Source: an uncultured Lentisphaeria bacterium (GTDB lineage Bacteria; Verrucomicrobiota; Lentisphaeria; Oligosphaerales; Oligosphaeraceae). From it: 38,219 bases of DNA. The stretch is taken from NCBI GenBank assembly GCA_934661755.1, contig CAKUJM010000027.1, forward strand, positions 1 to 38,219, in the 5' to 3' direction. The position numbers and the translations under genes were made by a program. The notes beneath the pieces are model-generated. The model ran no database searches and was not told the DNA's origin. It worked only from the letters and a program-made list of their open reading frames with translations. How positions within the stretch are numbered: the stretch's first letter is position 1; the number at the start of each line of letters is the position of its first letter. Positions 23,287 to 30,983 of this stretch are shown in pieces.

Positions 23287-24165
23287 CTATTGAGCGCCGA
23301 AGAATTCCATGTCGCGGCACAGGTCCCTGATGGATGCCCCGGACAACTCCGGGTGCACCTCGCTCTGAATGCATTTCAGGCGCGGGGCCTGCATGAGCAG
23401 CTTCTTGACATGCGGCCAATCGACATTCCCCGACCCGATGCGCCGGTGCTGGTCGCAGGAGCCGTCATTGTCGTGAAGATGGCAGGTGACAATATGCGGG
23501 AGCATTTTCTCCAGCGCGTGGCCTTCCCATTTCACCCTGTCCAGCTTCAGGATTTTCAGCCAGTCATTCTGGGCCTGGTTGAAACAATGGACGTGGCTCT
23601 CATCAACCAGGTTGGCATGGCCTGCGTCATAGCAGAATCCCAGATAATCGCTGGGGAAATCCTTCTTGATGTCCAGGAGCACGTCCGGCTGGCAGTTGGG
23701 TGTCCAGATATTTTCGATGGCGATGACCACCCTGCATTTTTCCGCTTCATCCAGAAGCTGCTCCAGCGCATCCTTAACTCTCTGGACATGGAGCTGAAGC
23801 GGGATTTCGGCATGGATGAAATCCAGCCCGCAATGGATGGCAAGCGTCTCCAATCCCAGCTCCGCGGCGATGTTCAATGCGAGCTTCTGCCGGATGATCA
23901 TTTCATGACGCCGGCTTTCGTCAGGGCAGTTCAAATCCAGGAATTCAGAGCTTGGCGCGTGGCCGTCGACAAATGATAAACCCTCCCGTTCCATCTCCGC
24001 CGCAATTCTCCCCGCCATGGAGCCGTCCTGCATGATCACCCTGAACAACCCGTCGGTGACGATCAGGTGCCTGGCGCCGTTGGCGGCAAATTCCCGCATG
24101 ACGGCCGGGCGGGTTTTCTCCGAATAATCCACCAGGGGATAGAAAAAAGTGATTGGCAGCTTCAT
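23287..24165 (-). CDS. Sugar phosphate isomerase/epimerase family TIM-barrel protein
   Basis: The product is 292 residues of the xylose isomerase-like TIM-barrel superfamily. Likely metal ligands are visible: Glu in VVIAIENIW, Asp/His in GFCYDAGHANL, His in TCHLHDNDG, and Glu in CIQSEVHPE. The HLHDNDGSCDQHRRIGSGNVDW stretch is the family's typical strand-loop. Members isomerise or epimerise sugars, inositols or hydroxypyruvate; the substrate cannot be read from the sequence. It lies 72 nt downstream of the alpha-galactosidase gene on the same strand and may act on a product of the same pathway. Confidence 0.85.
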   Translation of the reverse strand: MKLPITFFYPLVDYSEKTRPAVMREFAANGARHLIVTDGLFRVIMQDGSMAGRIAAEMEREGLSFVDGHAPSSEFLDLNCPDESRRHEMIIRQKLALNIAAELGLETLAIHCGLDFIHAEIPLQLHVQRVKDALEQLLDEAEKCRVVIAIENIWTPNCQPDVLLDIKKDFPSDYLGFCYDAGHANLVDESHVHCFNQAQNDWLKILKLDRVKWEGHALEKMLPHIVTCHLHDNDGSCDQHRRIGSGNVDWPHVKKLLMQAPRLKCIQSEVHPELSGASIRDLCRDMEFFGAQ

Positions 24166-24237
24166 GATGCTTTGATCCGAAGAGGCTGGATGGGCGGCGC
24201 GGGACTTGCCGTTTTGGCACTGCTCATGGCGCCATTC

Positions 24238-26298
24238 TTACTGGGGACGCCATGGCAGGGCTTCCAGGAGGAACATCATGCCCCGCCATCCGCCCTGCGG
24301 ATCCAGCTGGAAGGCGACGCGCAGAGCGTCATGCCGCAATGCGGAGCCGTCCACAATTTCCCTGTCCGCCATGGCGGCGGGGAATATCCTGCGCAAGAGG
24401 TATTTTCTCTCTGGTGAAATCCCGTGCAGATGGAATCGCCGGATGCCATCGCCGGACCGGACCAGGTGGAAGGCGTAGATGAAATGGCGGTCCGCCTGCA
24501 AGTCGTGATACTGGAACGCCATCCAGGTGGCCAGATGCTCCGCGTTTTTCCGCGGGGCCAGATTCCAGCCGATGCAGCGCGCAATGGATTTGCGGTATTG
24601 CTTCTGAAATTCCACATACGGGACCATTGCGGCCTGCAATGACTCGCCCAGGCCGTCAAGATCCCCGGAAAAGCCCAGGCTGCCGCCGTTCATCGCCGCC
24701 AGCATCGCAAAATTGAAGTCCGCAGTCGCGGCGGCATCCCAGGTGCCGGACTCCGGCTGCAGGACGCGCGGGGACTCCGGACCAAAGCAGGGCGCAGTCC
24801 GCGGATCGAGCGGCGACGCCACCATCCAATGCAAACAGCGCCCCGGCGGCAGTCGCAGCATCAGCCCCTGCGAAATTTTCAGCATGGCCACAGGATTGGC
24901 GTTGTCGCTGATAAAAAACACGTCGTAGTCCCGGAGCATCTCAATGCCGGCCCGCATCCCGCCACTGGAGCAGGACTCAAAGCATATCTGCGGGAAGCGC
25001 TGCCGCAATTCGCTCCAGAGCCGGTGCAGCGCCTGGGTATAGGCGGAAAGCTCGGAACCGCCGTCGTCGCGCTCCTGCGAGTGGTTCATGTCGTTCTTGA
25101 TATACGCCGGGTGATATTTTTCGATTATTTCAATGATCGAATCGCGAAAATAGCCGGCGGCCTCCGGGTTTTCCAGCCGCAGCCGCCAGCAGTTTTGGCG
25201 GCAATGGGCGAACCACTCCGGGTGTTCCGCGATTTCCGGCGTGCATTCGTGGAAGAACTCCGCCTCGATCCATATTCCGAACTGAAGCCCGGCGTCGCGC
25301 ACTTCATCGGCGAATTTCGCCAGCTTCCCATCGAAGGGGCTGCCGGCTTTTTCACGCCACCTGCCCAGCCGCAGGAAATAGTCGTGATCCTCGAACCAGC
25401 CATAGTCGACAACAAAGGCCTCGCAGCCGATCCGGCGCGCCGCCGCCAACTGCCGCCGCAGGCGGTCCAGCTCCAGACGGCTATAGCGGTCCAGCCAGGT
25501 GTTGTAGAGGACCGGCGCCGGGCGGTACGGCGCACAGCAGTGTTTCAACAGATGCCGATGGAGCATGGCGGCGCCGCCGGATTCTCCGCGGTCCGGCAGT
25601 GACTGGACCAGCACCTCCGGGGACTCCCAGGCTTCGCCGGGGGCGAGGGGGTAGGCAAGATCACCGTCCGCCTGCCCGAAACCGGCGAACAGCGTCGGCA
25701 GCGCTCCGCCGGAACTTTCCTGACGGATGCGGATATTCCAATTGCCGCACGGAACCAGGTGGAAGGCCACGGCATTGGCGGCATAGTTGTCGCGAAGCGC
25801 CAAAAACGGCGTATTGCCTTCGCTGACACGACCGCTGATTGCCGAAAGCACTACGTCGCCGGCGTGTGACAGTGATTGCCAGGAACCGCAGTTCTCATTG
25901 CACCAGAGGCTGCGCTGCCAATAGCCATCGTATTCTCCGGCCAGCAGCGGAAATTCGGCAAAATAGCGCTCCAGCGTCCGGCATGATGTGCCGGTGTTGC
26001 GCAGCCGGTCCCGCCTGGAGATCACACCGGTTTCGGGATCATGACGCCATTCCGAGAGAATCTCCAGGGAGTCGCCGGCCTCCATCCGGAAACGAAGCAT
26101 GTCGCCCTCGCGGAGGACATCCTTGCAGACAATGTCGCGGCCGTCCAGGGAACGGCCGTCGCAGCGAAACGAAAAAAGCCGGCGATTCCAGTCGGCAAAA
26201 GCGGCGCCGGAATAACCGGCGATCTCCAGCAGCTGCAACCCTTCGTCTTCCTGTAGGCAAAACGACACTGGTCCTAAGGCAAAATATCTCGCTTGCAT
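24238..26298 (-). CDS. Alpha-galactosidase-like glycoside hydrolase, GH36 family
   Basis: The product is 686 residues. A beta-sandwich N domain (about 1-250) is followed by a TIM barrel with the GH36 landmarks FVVDYGWFEDHD (296-306), GIWIEAEFFHE, YIKNDMNHS (presumed nucleophile D403), ESCSSGG (421-427) and ISDNANP (presumed acid/base D465). The common KWDMN Trp is Asn402 here, a notable change near the active site. No signal peptide is seen, so it is probably cytoplasmic and acts on imported alpha-galactosides. The start at 26298 (MQARYFALG) is chosen over a longer frame because homology begins there. It is divergent from uxaC and likely co-transcribed with the downstream isomerase. Confidence 0.88.
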   Translation of the reverse strand: MQARYFALGPVSFCLQEDEGLQLLEIAGYSGAAFADWNRRLFSFRCDGRSLDGRDIVCKDVLREGDMLRFRMEAGDSLEILSEWRHDPETGVISRRDRLRNTGTSCRTLERYFAEFPLLAGEYDGYWQRSLWCNENCGSWQSLSHAGDVVLSAISGRVSEGNTPFLALRDNYAANAVAFHLVPCGNWNIRIRQESSGGALPTLFAGFGQADGDLAYPLAPGEAWESPEVLVQSLPDRGESGGAAMLHRHLLKHCCAPYRPAPVLYNTWLDRYSRLELDRLRRQLAAARRIGCEAFVVDYGWFEDHDYFLRLGRWREKAGSPFDGKLAKFADEVRDAGLQFGIWIEAEFFHECTPEIAEHPEWFAHCRQNCWRLRLENPEAAGYFRDSIIEIIEKYHPAYIKNDMNHSQERDDGGSELSAYTQALHRLWSELRQRFPQICFESCSSGGMRAGIEMLRDYDVFFISDNANPVAMLKISQGLMLRLPPGRCLHWMVASPLDPRTAPCFGPESPRVLQPESGTWDAAATADFNFAMLAAMNGGSLGFSGDLDGLGESLQAAMVPYVEFQKQYRKSIARCIGWNLAPRKNAEHLATWMAFQYHDLQADRHFIYAFHLVRSGDGIRRFHLHGISPERKYLLRRIFPAAMADREIVDGSALRHDALRVAFQLDPQGGWRGMMFLLEALPWRPQ

Positions 26299-26460
26299 GG
26301 CATTTGTTCCGTATTTCGTGGACTCGATTTCAATGGGGAGGGCACACGTCAGGGGCGCTTTCGGCGGTCGAGGTAATTTACACCCTTTAAGCAAGCCGTG
26401 ATGTCCCAAAACCATGCAATGAACGGTTGGACTGGCGGCAGATCCCGCTTTGCCGAAACT

Positions 26461-26493
26461 GTTTTCCGCCATCACCCGGGCATGGCGGAAAAC
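26461..26493. promoter_or_regulatory. Perfect 12-bp inverted repeat in divergent sugar-gene promoter region
   Basis: GTTTTCCGCCAT (26461-26472) and ATGGCGGAAAAC (26482-26493) flank a 9-nt spacer. There is no T tract on either strand, so it is not a classic terminator. It lies about 165 bp from the alpha-galactosidase start and 290 bp from uxaC. It may be an operator or an mRNA leader hairpin. Confidence 0.6.
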
Positions 26494-26607
26494 CGGGGAA
26501 AATCCGTCGCCGAACTGGAGGTTTTCCGGAGAGGTGCTAAATTCTGGGATTGTCGTGACAGCCTTTTGGTGCGGATGCATCGCCATTATATTGCCGATGA
26601 ACAACGC

Positions 26608-26717
26608 TGGTTCTTTTGCGCCATGATTTCGTCATTTTTCCGGTCACACACTCCCGGTGCGCCCCATCAGAACTCCCAATTCTGACGCAAAACCACCAGT
26701 CTTACGAATCCAGGACA
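26608..26717. repeat. Dispersed intergenic element, copy B (~110 bp)
   Basis: It aligns with copy A at 9171-9283 over its whole length. The left 45 bp are nearly identical apart from homopolymer indels, the centre has drifted and the right end (TGACGCAAAACCACC) is conserved. In both copies a 20-codon plus-strand frame beginning MISSF ends at the same TGA, but it is frameshifted in the middle, so coding is doubtful. Here it precedes uxaC by 62 nt. Confidence 0.85.
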
Positions 26718-26779
26718 ATGACCTGCATCCCAGATTGCTGTCGTAGGAAATTAGTTTTTTTCTGCCCAAACTGCACTTC

Positions 26780-28165
26780 ATGGATTCAGAAAGCATGTCA
26801 TTTCTAGATGCCAACTATCTCCTGACCACTCCGGTGGCCAGGCGCATTTTCGACGGAATCAGCGCCCTGCCGATTATCGATGCGCACAATCATTGCGATG
26901 TCAAGGCGCTGTCGGAAGACCGCAATTTCACCGACATCTGGGATGCGGAGGCCGCCACCGACCACTACGTGTGGGAGGTGATGCGCAAGTGCGGCGTGCC
27001 CGAGGAGTACATCACCGGCAAGGACCGCACCAACCGCGAGAAATGGAATGCGCTGGCGGGGGTGTTCGAGCTTGTCGCCGGCAATCCCACCTACGAATGG
27101 ATCCACCTGGATCTCAAGCGACGCCTGGGCATTGATCTGGAGATCAACGCCGGGAATGCCGATGCGATCTGGGAGGAAAGCCGCCGCCGTCTCCAATTGC
27201 CGGAGTTCTCGCAGCAGTCGCTGATTCTGGCCATGAATGTGGAACGCATGTGCTCCACCGACGATCCGGCGGATACCCTGGAGTACCACCGGAAGCTGGC
27301 GGATTCGCGGCTGGCCGGGCGGGTCCGGCCCACCTTCCGCCCCGACGCCGCCGTCAATATCGACAAGCCGTCATGGAACGCCTACCTCGACCGGCTGGGC
27401 GCGCGGTGGAATGTCGCGATCCGGGATCTGCCGTCGTTCCTGGCGGCATTGCAGCAGGCCCATGACTGCATGGAGGAGCTGGGATGCCGGGCCTCCGATC
27501 ACGGGATCATGCTGCCGGAGGGCTACCAGATCGACCGCGATCGCGCAGAGGCGATCTTCGCCAAGGCCCGAGGCGGAAACAAGGTGTCGGCGGATGAAAT
27601 CCGCGATTTCAAGGCATGGTGCCTGAACGAGGTGGCGGAGATGGACGCCAGATCCGGATGGGTTTTCCAGATCCACTACGGCGCGGTGCGCGATGTGCGT
27701 GACCGGCTGTACAATGCCCTCGGCGCTGATGTCGGCGGCGATGTGGCGGAACACAGCTTCGCGGTGGTCCAGCCGCTGATCCCCTTCCTCAACCGCTTTG
27801 ACAGCCGCCTGAAGGTGGTGCTCTACAACATGAATCCGGCGCACAATGCCACCCTGGCCACCCTGTCGCGGGCCTTCGGCAGCACCGTCAGCCTGGGATC
27901 GGCCTGGTGGCTCAACGACTCCTATGCCGGCATGAAGAACCAGCTTGAGATCGGCGCTTCCATCGACTTGCTGGGCAATATGAGCGGGATGGTCTCCGAC
28001 TCGCGCAAGATCCTCTCCTACGGATCGCGCTTCGAAATGTACCGCCGAACCCTCTCGGAGGTGCTGGGCGGGATGGTCGGCCGCGGCCAGATGCCGGAGA
28101 CGGTGGCTTCCAGGCTGGCACGGCGCCTTGCCTACGACCGCCCGAAGGAGCTGTTCGGAATGTAG
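26780..28165 (+). CDS. uxaC: Glucuronate (uronate) isomerase UxaC
   Basis: The product is 461 residues, near the family norm of 470. Diagnostic stretches are LPIIDAHNHCDVK (H36 and H38 as metal ligands), TDHYVWEVMRKCGVPEEYITG, GNPTYEWIHLDLKRRLGI, the CSTDDPADTLEYH motif, and VFQIHYGAVRD and MNPAHN further on. It interconverts D-glucuronate and D-fructuronate, or D-galacturonate and D-tagaturonate, the first step of hexuronate breakdown in the cytoplasm. The ATG at 26780 is used; an ATG at 26795 is equally possible because neither has a good ribosome site. No other hexuronate gene is nearby. Confidence 0.94.
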   Translation: MDSESMSFLDANYLLTTPVARRIFDGISALPIIDAHNHCDVKALSEDRNFTDIWDAEAATDHYVWEVMRKCGVPEEYITGKDRTNREKWNALAGVFELVAGNPTYEWIHLDLKRRLGIDLEINAGNADAIWEESRRRLQLPEFSQQSLILAMNVERMCSTDDPADTLEYHRKLADSRLAGRVRPTFRPDAAVNIDKPSWNAYLDRLGARWNVAIRDLPSFLAALQQAHDCMEELGCRASDHGIMLPEGYQIDRDRAEAIFAKARGGNKVSADEIRDFKAWCLNEVAEMDARSGWVFQIHYGAVRDVRDRLYNALGADVGGDVAEHSFAVVQPLIPFLNRFDSRLKVVLYNMNPAHNATLATLSRAFGSTVSLGSAWWLNDSYAGMKNQLEIGASIDLLGNMSGMVSDSRKILSYGSRFEMYRRTLSEVLGGMVGRGQMPETVASRLARRLAYDRPKELFGM

Positions 28166-28211
28166 GCCGTCGGCGACGGGAAAAAATTGCGGATGACGTC
28201 GCCGCCGCCAT

Positions 28212-28241
28212 TTGCAATTTTTCCGCCAATGCTTACATTAT
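28212..28241 (+). promoter_or_regulatory. Candidate promoter of the trp leader
   Basis: TTGCAA (28212-28217) lies upstream of TACATT (28234-28239, 16-bp spacing) or CATTAT (28236-28241, 18-bp spacing). The TTACATTATGC string is shared with the adhE promoter candidate. Transcription would begin near 28246-28248, almost at the leader peptide ATG, so the peptide could be translated leaderless. Confidence 0.5.
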
Positions 28242-28247
28242 GCAGGT

Positions 28248-28304
28248 ATGCGAAATCTCCACGGACAACTCAATGGTTTTTACTGGTGGTGGCGTCAGAA
28301 TTGA
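28248..28304 (+). CDS. Tryptophan-rich leader peptide of an attenuator (trpL-like)
   Basis: The 18-residue peptide is MRNLHGQLNGFYWWWRQN with stop TGA at 28302-28304. Three consecutive Trp codons occupy 28284-28292. Trp is the rarest amino acid, so three in 18 residues just upstream of a tryptophan synthase gene and an intrinsic terminator is the signature of ribosome-mediated transcription attenuation. RNA pairings fit: segment 1 GGTGGCG (28287-28293) can pair with segment 2 TGCCGCC (28306-28312); segment 2 can instead pair with segment 3 GGCGGTA (28354-28360); segment 3 also forms the terminator with segment 4. A ribosome stalled on the Trp codons would leave segment 2 free, and one at the stop codon would cover it. 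The start lacks a normal Shine-Dalgarno and may be leaderless. Confidence 0.8.
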   Translation: MRNLHGQLNGFYWWWRQN

Positions 28305-28351
28305 TGCCGCCTGAGCTGTTTGTGTAGAAATTGCTGACAGAGATTCAGAAG

Positions 28352-28393
28352 ATGGCGGTAGAACTGCAATAGGTTCCACCGCCATTTCCTTTT
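28352..28393 (+). terminator. Trp attenuator terminator (segments 3 and 4)
   Basis: ATGGCGGT-A-GAAC (28352-28364) pairs with GTTC-C-ACCGCCAT (28373-28385): 12 base pairs with one A-C mismatch and an 8-nt loop. The T-rich tract TTTCCTTTT follows at 28385-28393. The left arm contains the bases that could pair instead with leader segment 2, making it conditional. Confidence 0.85.
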
Positions 28394-28396
28394 ACC

Positions 28397-28438
28397 AAAC
28401 CACCAGGTGCGCAAGAAACAGCGGACCTGGTGGTTTTT
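28397..28438 (+). terminator. Second terminator hairpin in the trp leader
   Basis: AAACCACCAGGT (28397-28408) pairs perfectly with ACCTGGTGGTTT (28425-28436), with Ts continuing to 28438. It starts only a few bases after the first terminator. Its left arm ACCACCAG is also complementary to CTGGTGGT over the Trp codons (28283-28290), so it could take part in the switch. Confidence 0.85.
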
Positions 28439-28602
28439 CCGTTTATACGACCCGCTGTTCAAGCAATGGCCTGGCGTGGCGCCCGTGAATCCGCCGGCGA
28501 AAAAAGCCACGGATTCAAGGGACACCACGCAGGACGCGTGAAGCTGGCGCAAAAAGACGCGGCTTCATGCCATCCAGGAGAAAAAAACAACAGGAGTTCA
28601 TC
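28439..28602 (+). other. Structured segment between trp attenuator and trpB2
   Basis: No gene is seen. The RNA could fold into hairpins TGAATCCG/CGGATTCA (28486-28493/28510-28517) and CACGC/GCGTG (28526-28530/28536-28540), and GAAGC/GCTTC (28540-28544/28562-28566), which leads up to the ribosome site AGGAG at 28592-28596. Confidence 0.5.
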
Positions 28603-29979
28603 ATGGACACATCCGCAGTCAATTCCGGGATTCCCTACAAGATCTACCTCACGGAGGCGGAAATGCCAAAGGCGTGGTACAATGTGCGCGCCGACATGGC
28701 GCAGAAGCCGGCGCCGCTGCTCAATCCGGCCACCCGGAAGCCGGTCACGCTCGACGAGATGAGCCATATCTTCTGCCGTGAGCTGGCCGAACAGGAGCTG
28801 GACGACACCACGGCGTTCATTCCGATCCCCGAGGCGATCCGCAACTTCTACCGCATGTACCGCCCGTCGCCGCTGGTGCGGGCGTACTTCCTGGAGCAGG
28901 CGCTGGACACTCCGGCGCATATCTACTACAAGTTCGAGGGCAACAACACCTCCGGCAGCCACAAGCTCAACTCCGCCATCGCCCAGGCCTACTACGCCAA
29001 GAAGGAGGGGCTGGATGCGGTCACGACCGAGACTGGCGCCGGCCAGTGGGGGACTGCCCTGTCGATGGCCTGCTCCTTCTTCAAGCTGCACTGTCATGTG
29101 TTCATGGTGAAGTGCTCCTATGAGCAGAAGCCGCACCGCCGCGAAGTCATGCGCACCTACGGCGCCGAAGTGACGCCGTCGCCATCGACCACCACCGAGG
29201 TCGGACGCCGGATCCTGGCCGCGCATCCCAACACCAATGGCAGCCTGGGCTGCGCGATATCGGAGGCGGTGGAATGCGCGCTGAACACCCCGAACTGCCG
29301 CTATACCCTGGGATCGGTGCTGGCACAGGTGCTGCTGCATCAAAGCGTGATCGGGCTGGAGACCAAATCCGCATTGGACAAATACGGCATCAAGGCGGAT
29401 GTCATCATCGGCTGCGCCGGCGGCGGATCCAACCTCGGCGGGCTGATCTCGCCTTTCGTCGGCCAGATGCTGCGCGGCGAGGCGGACTACCGGATCATCG
29501 CGGTCGAGCCGGCGTCATGCCCGAGCCTGACCCGCGGCAAATACGCATACGACTTCTGCGATACCGGGCGGGTCTGCCCGCTGGCCAAGATGTACACGCT
29601 GGGATGTGATTTCATTCCGTCGCCCAGCCACGCCGGCGGATTGCGCTACCACGGCATGAGCTCGATCGTCTCCGAACTCTATCATCAGAAAATGCTGGAG
29701 GCCCGTGCCGTCACCCAGAACGAAGTCTTCGCCGCCGCCGAACAGTTCGCACGGGTCGAAGGCACGCTCCCGGCGCCGGAAAGCGCCCATGCCATCAAGG
29801 TCGCCATCGACGAGGCACTCAAGTGCAAGCAGACCGGGGAGGTCAAGAATATCGTCTTCGGCCTTACCGGCACCGGATACTTCGACATGTATGCCTACCA
29901 GCGCTTCAATGACGGCGAAATGACCGATACCATCCCCACCGATGGGCAATTGGCCGAGTCGCTGGCGAAACTGCCGTAG
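28603..29979 (+). CDS. Tryptophan synthase beta-like protein, TrpB2 type
   Basis: The product is 458 residues, longer than TrpB1 (about 400) and typical of the TrpB2 subgroup. The PLP lysine is K121 in GSHKLNSA, and the phosphate-binding loop is GCAGGGSNLGG. KFEGNNTSGSHKLNSAIAQAY and ETGAGQWGTALSMAC are family signatures. TrpB2 condenses indole (or indole-glycerol-derived indole) with serine to make tryptophan and often works without TrpA, which is not in the window. The start is set by AGGAG at 28592-28596 with 6-nt spacing. The preceding leader indicates control by tryptophan supply. No other trp genes are adjacent, so it is a single-gene transcription unit. Confidence 0.93.
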   Translation: MDTSAVNSGIPYKIYLTEAEMPKAWYNVRADMAQKPAPLLNPATRKPVTLDEMSHIFCRELAEQELDDTTAFIPIPEAIRNFYRMYRPSPLVRAYFLEQALDTPAHIYYKFEGNNTSGSHKLNSAIAQAYYAKKEGLDAVTTETGAGQWGTALSMACSFFKLHCHVFMVKCSYEQKPHRREVMRTYGAEVTPSPSTTTEVGRRILAAHPNTNGSLGCAISEAVECALNTPNCRYTLGSVLAQVLLHQSVIGLETKSALDKYGIKADVIIGCAGGGSNLGGLISPFVGQMLRGEADYRIIAVEPASCPSLTRGKYAYDFCDTGRVCPLAKMYTLGCDFIPSPSHAGGLRYHGMSSIVSELYHQKMLEARAVTQNEVFAAAEQFARVEGTLPAPESAHAIKVAIDEALKCKQTGEVKNIVFGLTGTGYFDMYAYQRFNDGEMTDTIPTDGQLAESLAKLP

Positions 29980-29989
29980 GCGGAAAAGG

Positions 29990-30036
29990 AAAAAAAGCCG
30001 GCGGCAGGCGCGGAAGCCTCCGCACTTGCCGCCGGT
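29990..30036 (-). terminator. Terminator of the minus-strand Cys-rich gene
   Basis: CCGGCGGCA (29998-30006) pairs with TGCCGCCGG (30027-30035), with an inner GCGGA/TCCGC stem. On the minus strand it is followed by seven or so Us (complement of the A run before 29997). It ends the 30060-30566 gene and may also stop the convergent trpB2 transcript. Confidence 0.85.
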
Positions 30037-30059
30037 TGGGTCGGATTCCCCCGCCGCGA

Positions 30060-30566
30060 CTATTTCCGGTGGGCGTTGATGGCGTCATGCTCCTGCTTGG
30101 CCATCAGGAAGAACGGACATTTTGTCGGGATGTCGCAGCAGCAGCGGTATGCCATGTTCAGGTCCACATACTTGTATGGCATGCTGCGCCCGTCGCGCTT
30201 GGCGATTTTGGCCGAGAAGGTCTTGATCGCGCCGCAGTCGCCGGCAATGCCGTCATATTCCGGGATCAGGTTGCCGTCCGGGCCGGTCTGGGTGGTCATG
30301 ATGCGCTTCCAGCCAAAGTTGGGCTGGAATTTGCACTTGACATGATTGCGCAGCTCGCTGACCAGCTCGGTGTTGTTGAGGCCCTCCGCCCACTCCGGGA
30401 CCGGCACGCGCCGCCCTTCGTCATATACATTCTTGTTCTTTTTCGGAACCGGAGCGGTGTTGGCGGCTCCCGCGGTCATGTATGAGGTCCCGCCGGGCGC
30501 GGCTCTGCGCACGGCCGGTTCCGGCTTGTGCTTGAACATAGCCAGAAGATTTGAGAAAAACGACAT
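30060..30566 (-). CDS. Unknown cytoplasmic Cys-rich protein
   Basis: The product is 168 residues with no signal peptide. Residues 1-60 are low complexity (Ala, Pro, Gly, Lys). From about 65 there is a compact domain with VKCKFQPNFGWKRIM, EYDGIAGDCGAIKTFSAKI and a C-terminal YRCCCDIPTKCPFF. The CCC-x5-C cluster plus C in the first two motifs could bind zinc or an Fe-S cluster. The start is firm: AAGGAGAAG lies just upstream of the ATG on the minus strand. A strong terminator follows. I do not recognise the family. A longer open frame upstream, to 30887, has no ribosome site and is rejected. Confidence 0.8.
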   Translation of the reverse strand: MSFFSNLLAMFKHKPEPAVRRAAPGGTSYMTAGAANTAPVPKKNKNVYDEGRRVPVPEWAEGLNNTELVSELRNHVKCKFQPNFGWKRIMTTQTGPDGNLIPEYDGIAGDCGAIKTFSAKIAKRDGRSMPYKYVDLNMAYRCCCDIPTKCPFFLMAKQEHDAINAHRK

Positions 30567-30983
30567 TTTAAAGACTTCTCCTTGCGATGTAATACCTGAT
30601 GCCGCGGAATTGCATCCATCAGGGGCTGGCAATATCTTTGGTTCGTGGTCCGGTGTCTTAGTCCCGCAGCTGGCGGGATTTGTTCCCGCAGCCGGGCCAT
30701 GATGAAACGCCAGTGCGCGCAACCAGGGATATGTTATCACCTGTTCCTGCGAGACCGGGGATTCCCGCGTCAGATGTGGATCATTTTCAGGATGCCCGCC
30801 GAAGGAAGGCGCGCGGCCGGAAAATGGCGCATCAATGACGCCGGAAAAAGAACCCGCCTCGCGGCTTGAGGCCTCACGCAGTCTCAAGAAAAAAAAACGG
30901 CATGCGTTGCCGCATGGTGGTTAAATATAACCCGCTTTGCCATTTCAGACGCAAGACCGGCAACATTTTTCTACATTTCCACG
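30567..30983. other. Divergent intergenic region, no gene seen
   Basis: This 417-bp gap separates the minus-strand Cys-rich gene from the plus-strand DUF4159 gene. It contains TCCCGC/GCGGGA (around 30661-30677), CTTGAG/CTCAAG followed by nine As near 30890, and the inverted repeat CATGCG-TTGC-CGCATG (30901-30916) next to a TATAAC box (30926-30931) about 55 nt before the GTG at 30984. The last pair is a weak promoter/operator candidate. I find no RNA gene. Confidence 0.5.

Larger units (their letters stand above)
26299..26779. other. Divergent intergenic region between alpha-galactosidase and uxaC
   Basis: This 481-bp gap has no supportable gene. It holds a perfect 12-bp palindrome (26461-26493), the dispersed element copy B (26608-26717) and a weak plus-strand promoter candidate, TTTTGG (26564-26569) with TATATT (26587-26592) at 17-bp spacing. 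That promoter would place copy B in the uxaC 5' leader. Control of both sugar genes probably resides here. Confidence 0.6.

Noticed and set aside
28273..28314. 13-codon frame MVFTGGGVRIDAA overlapping the trp leader
   Set aside because: The overlapping frame with three Trp codons and correct position relative to the RNA segments explains the region better.
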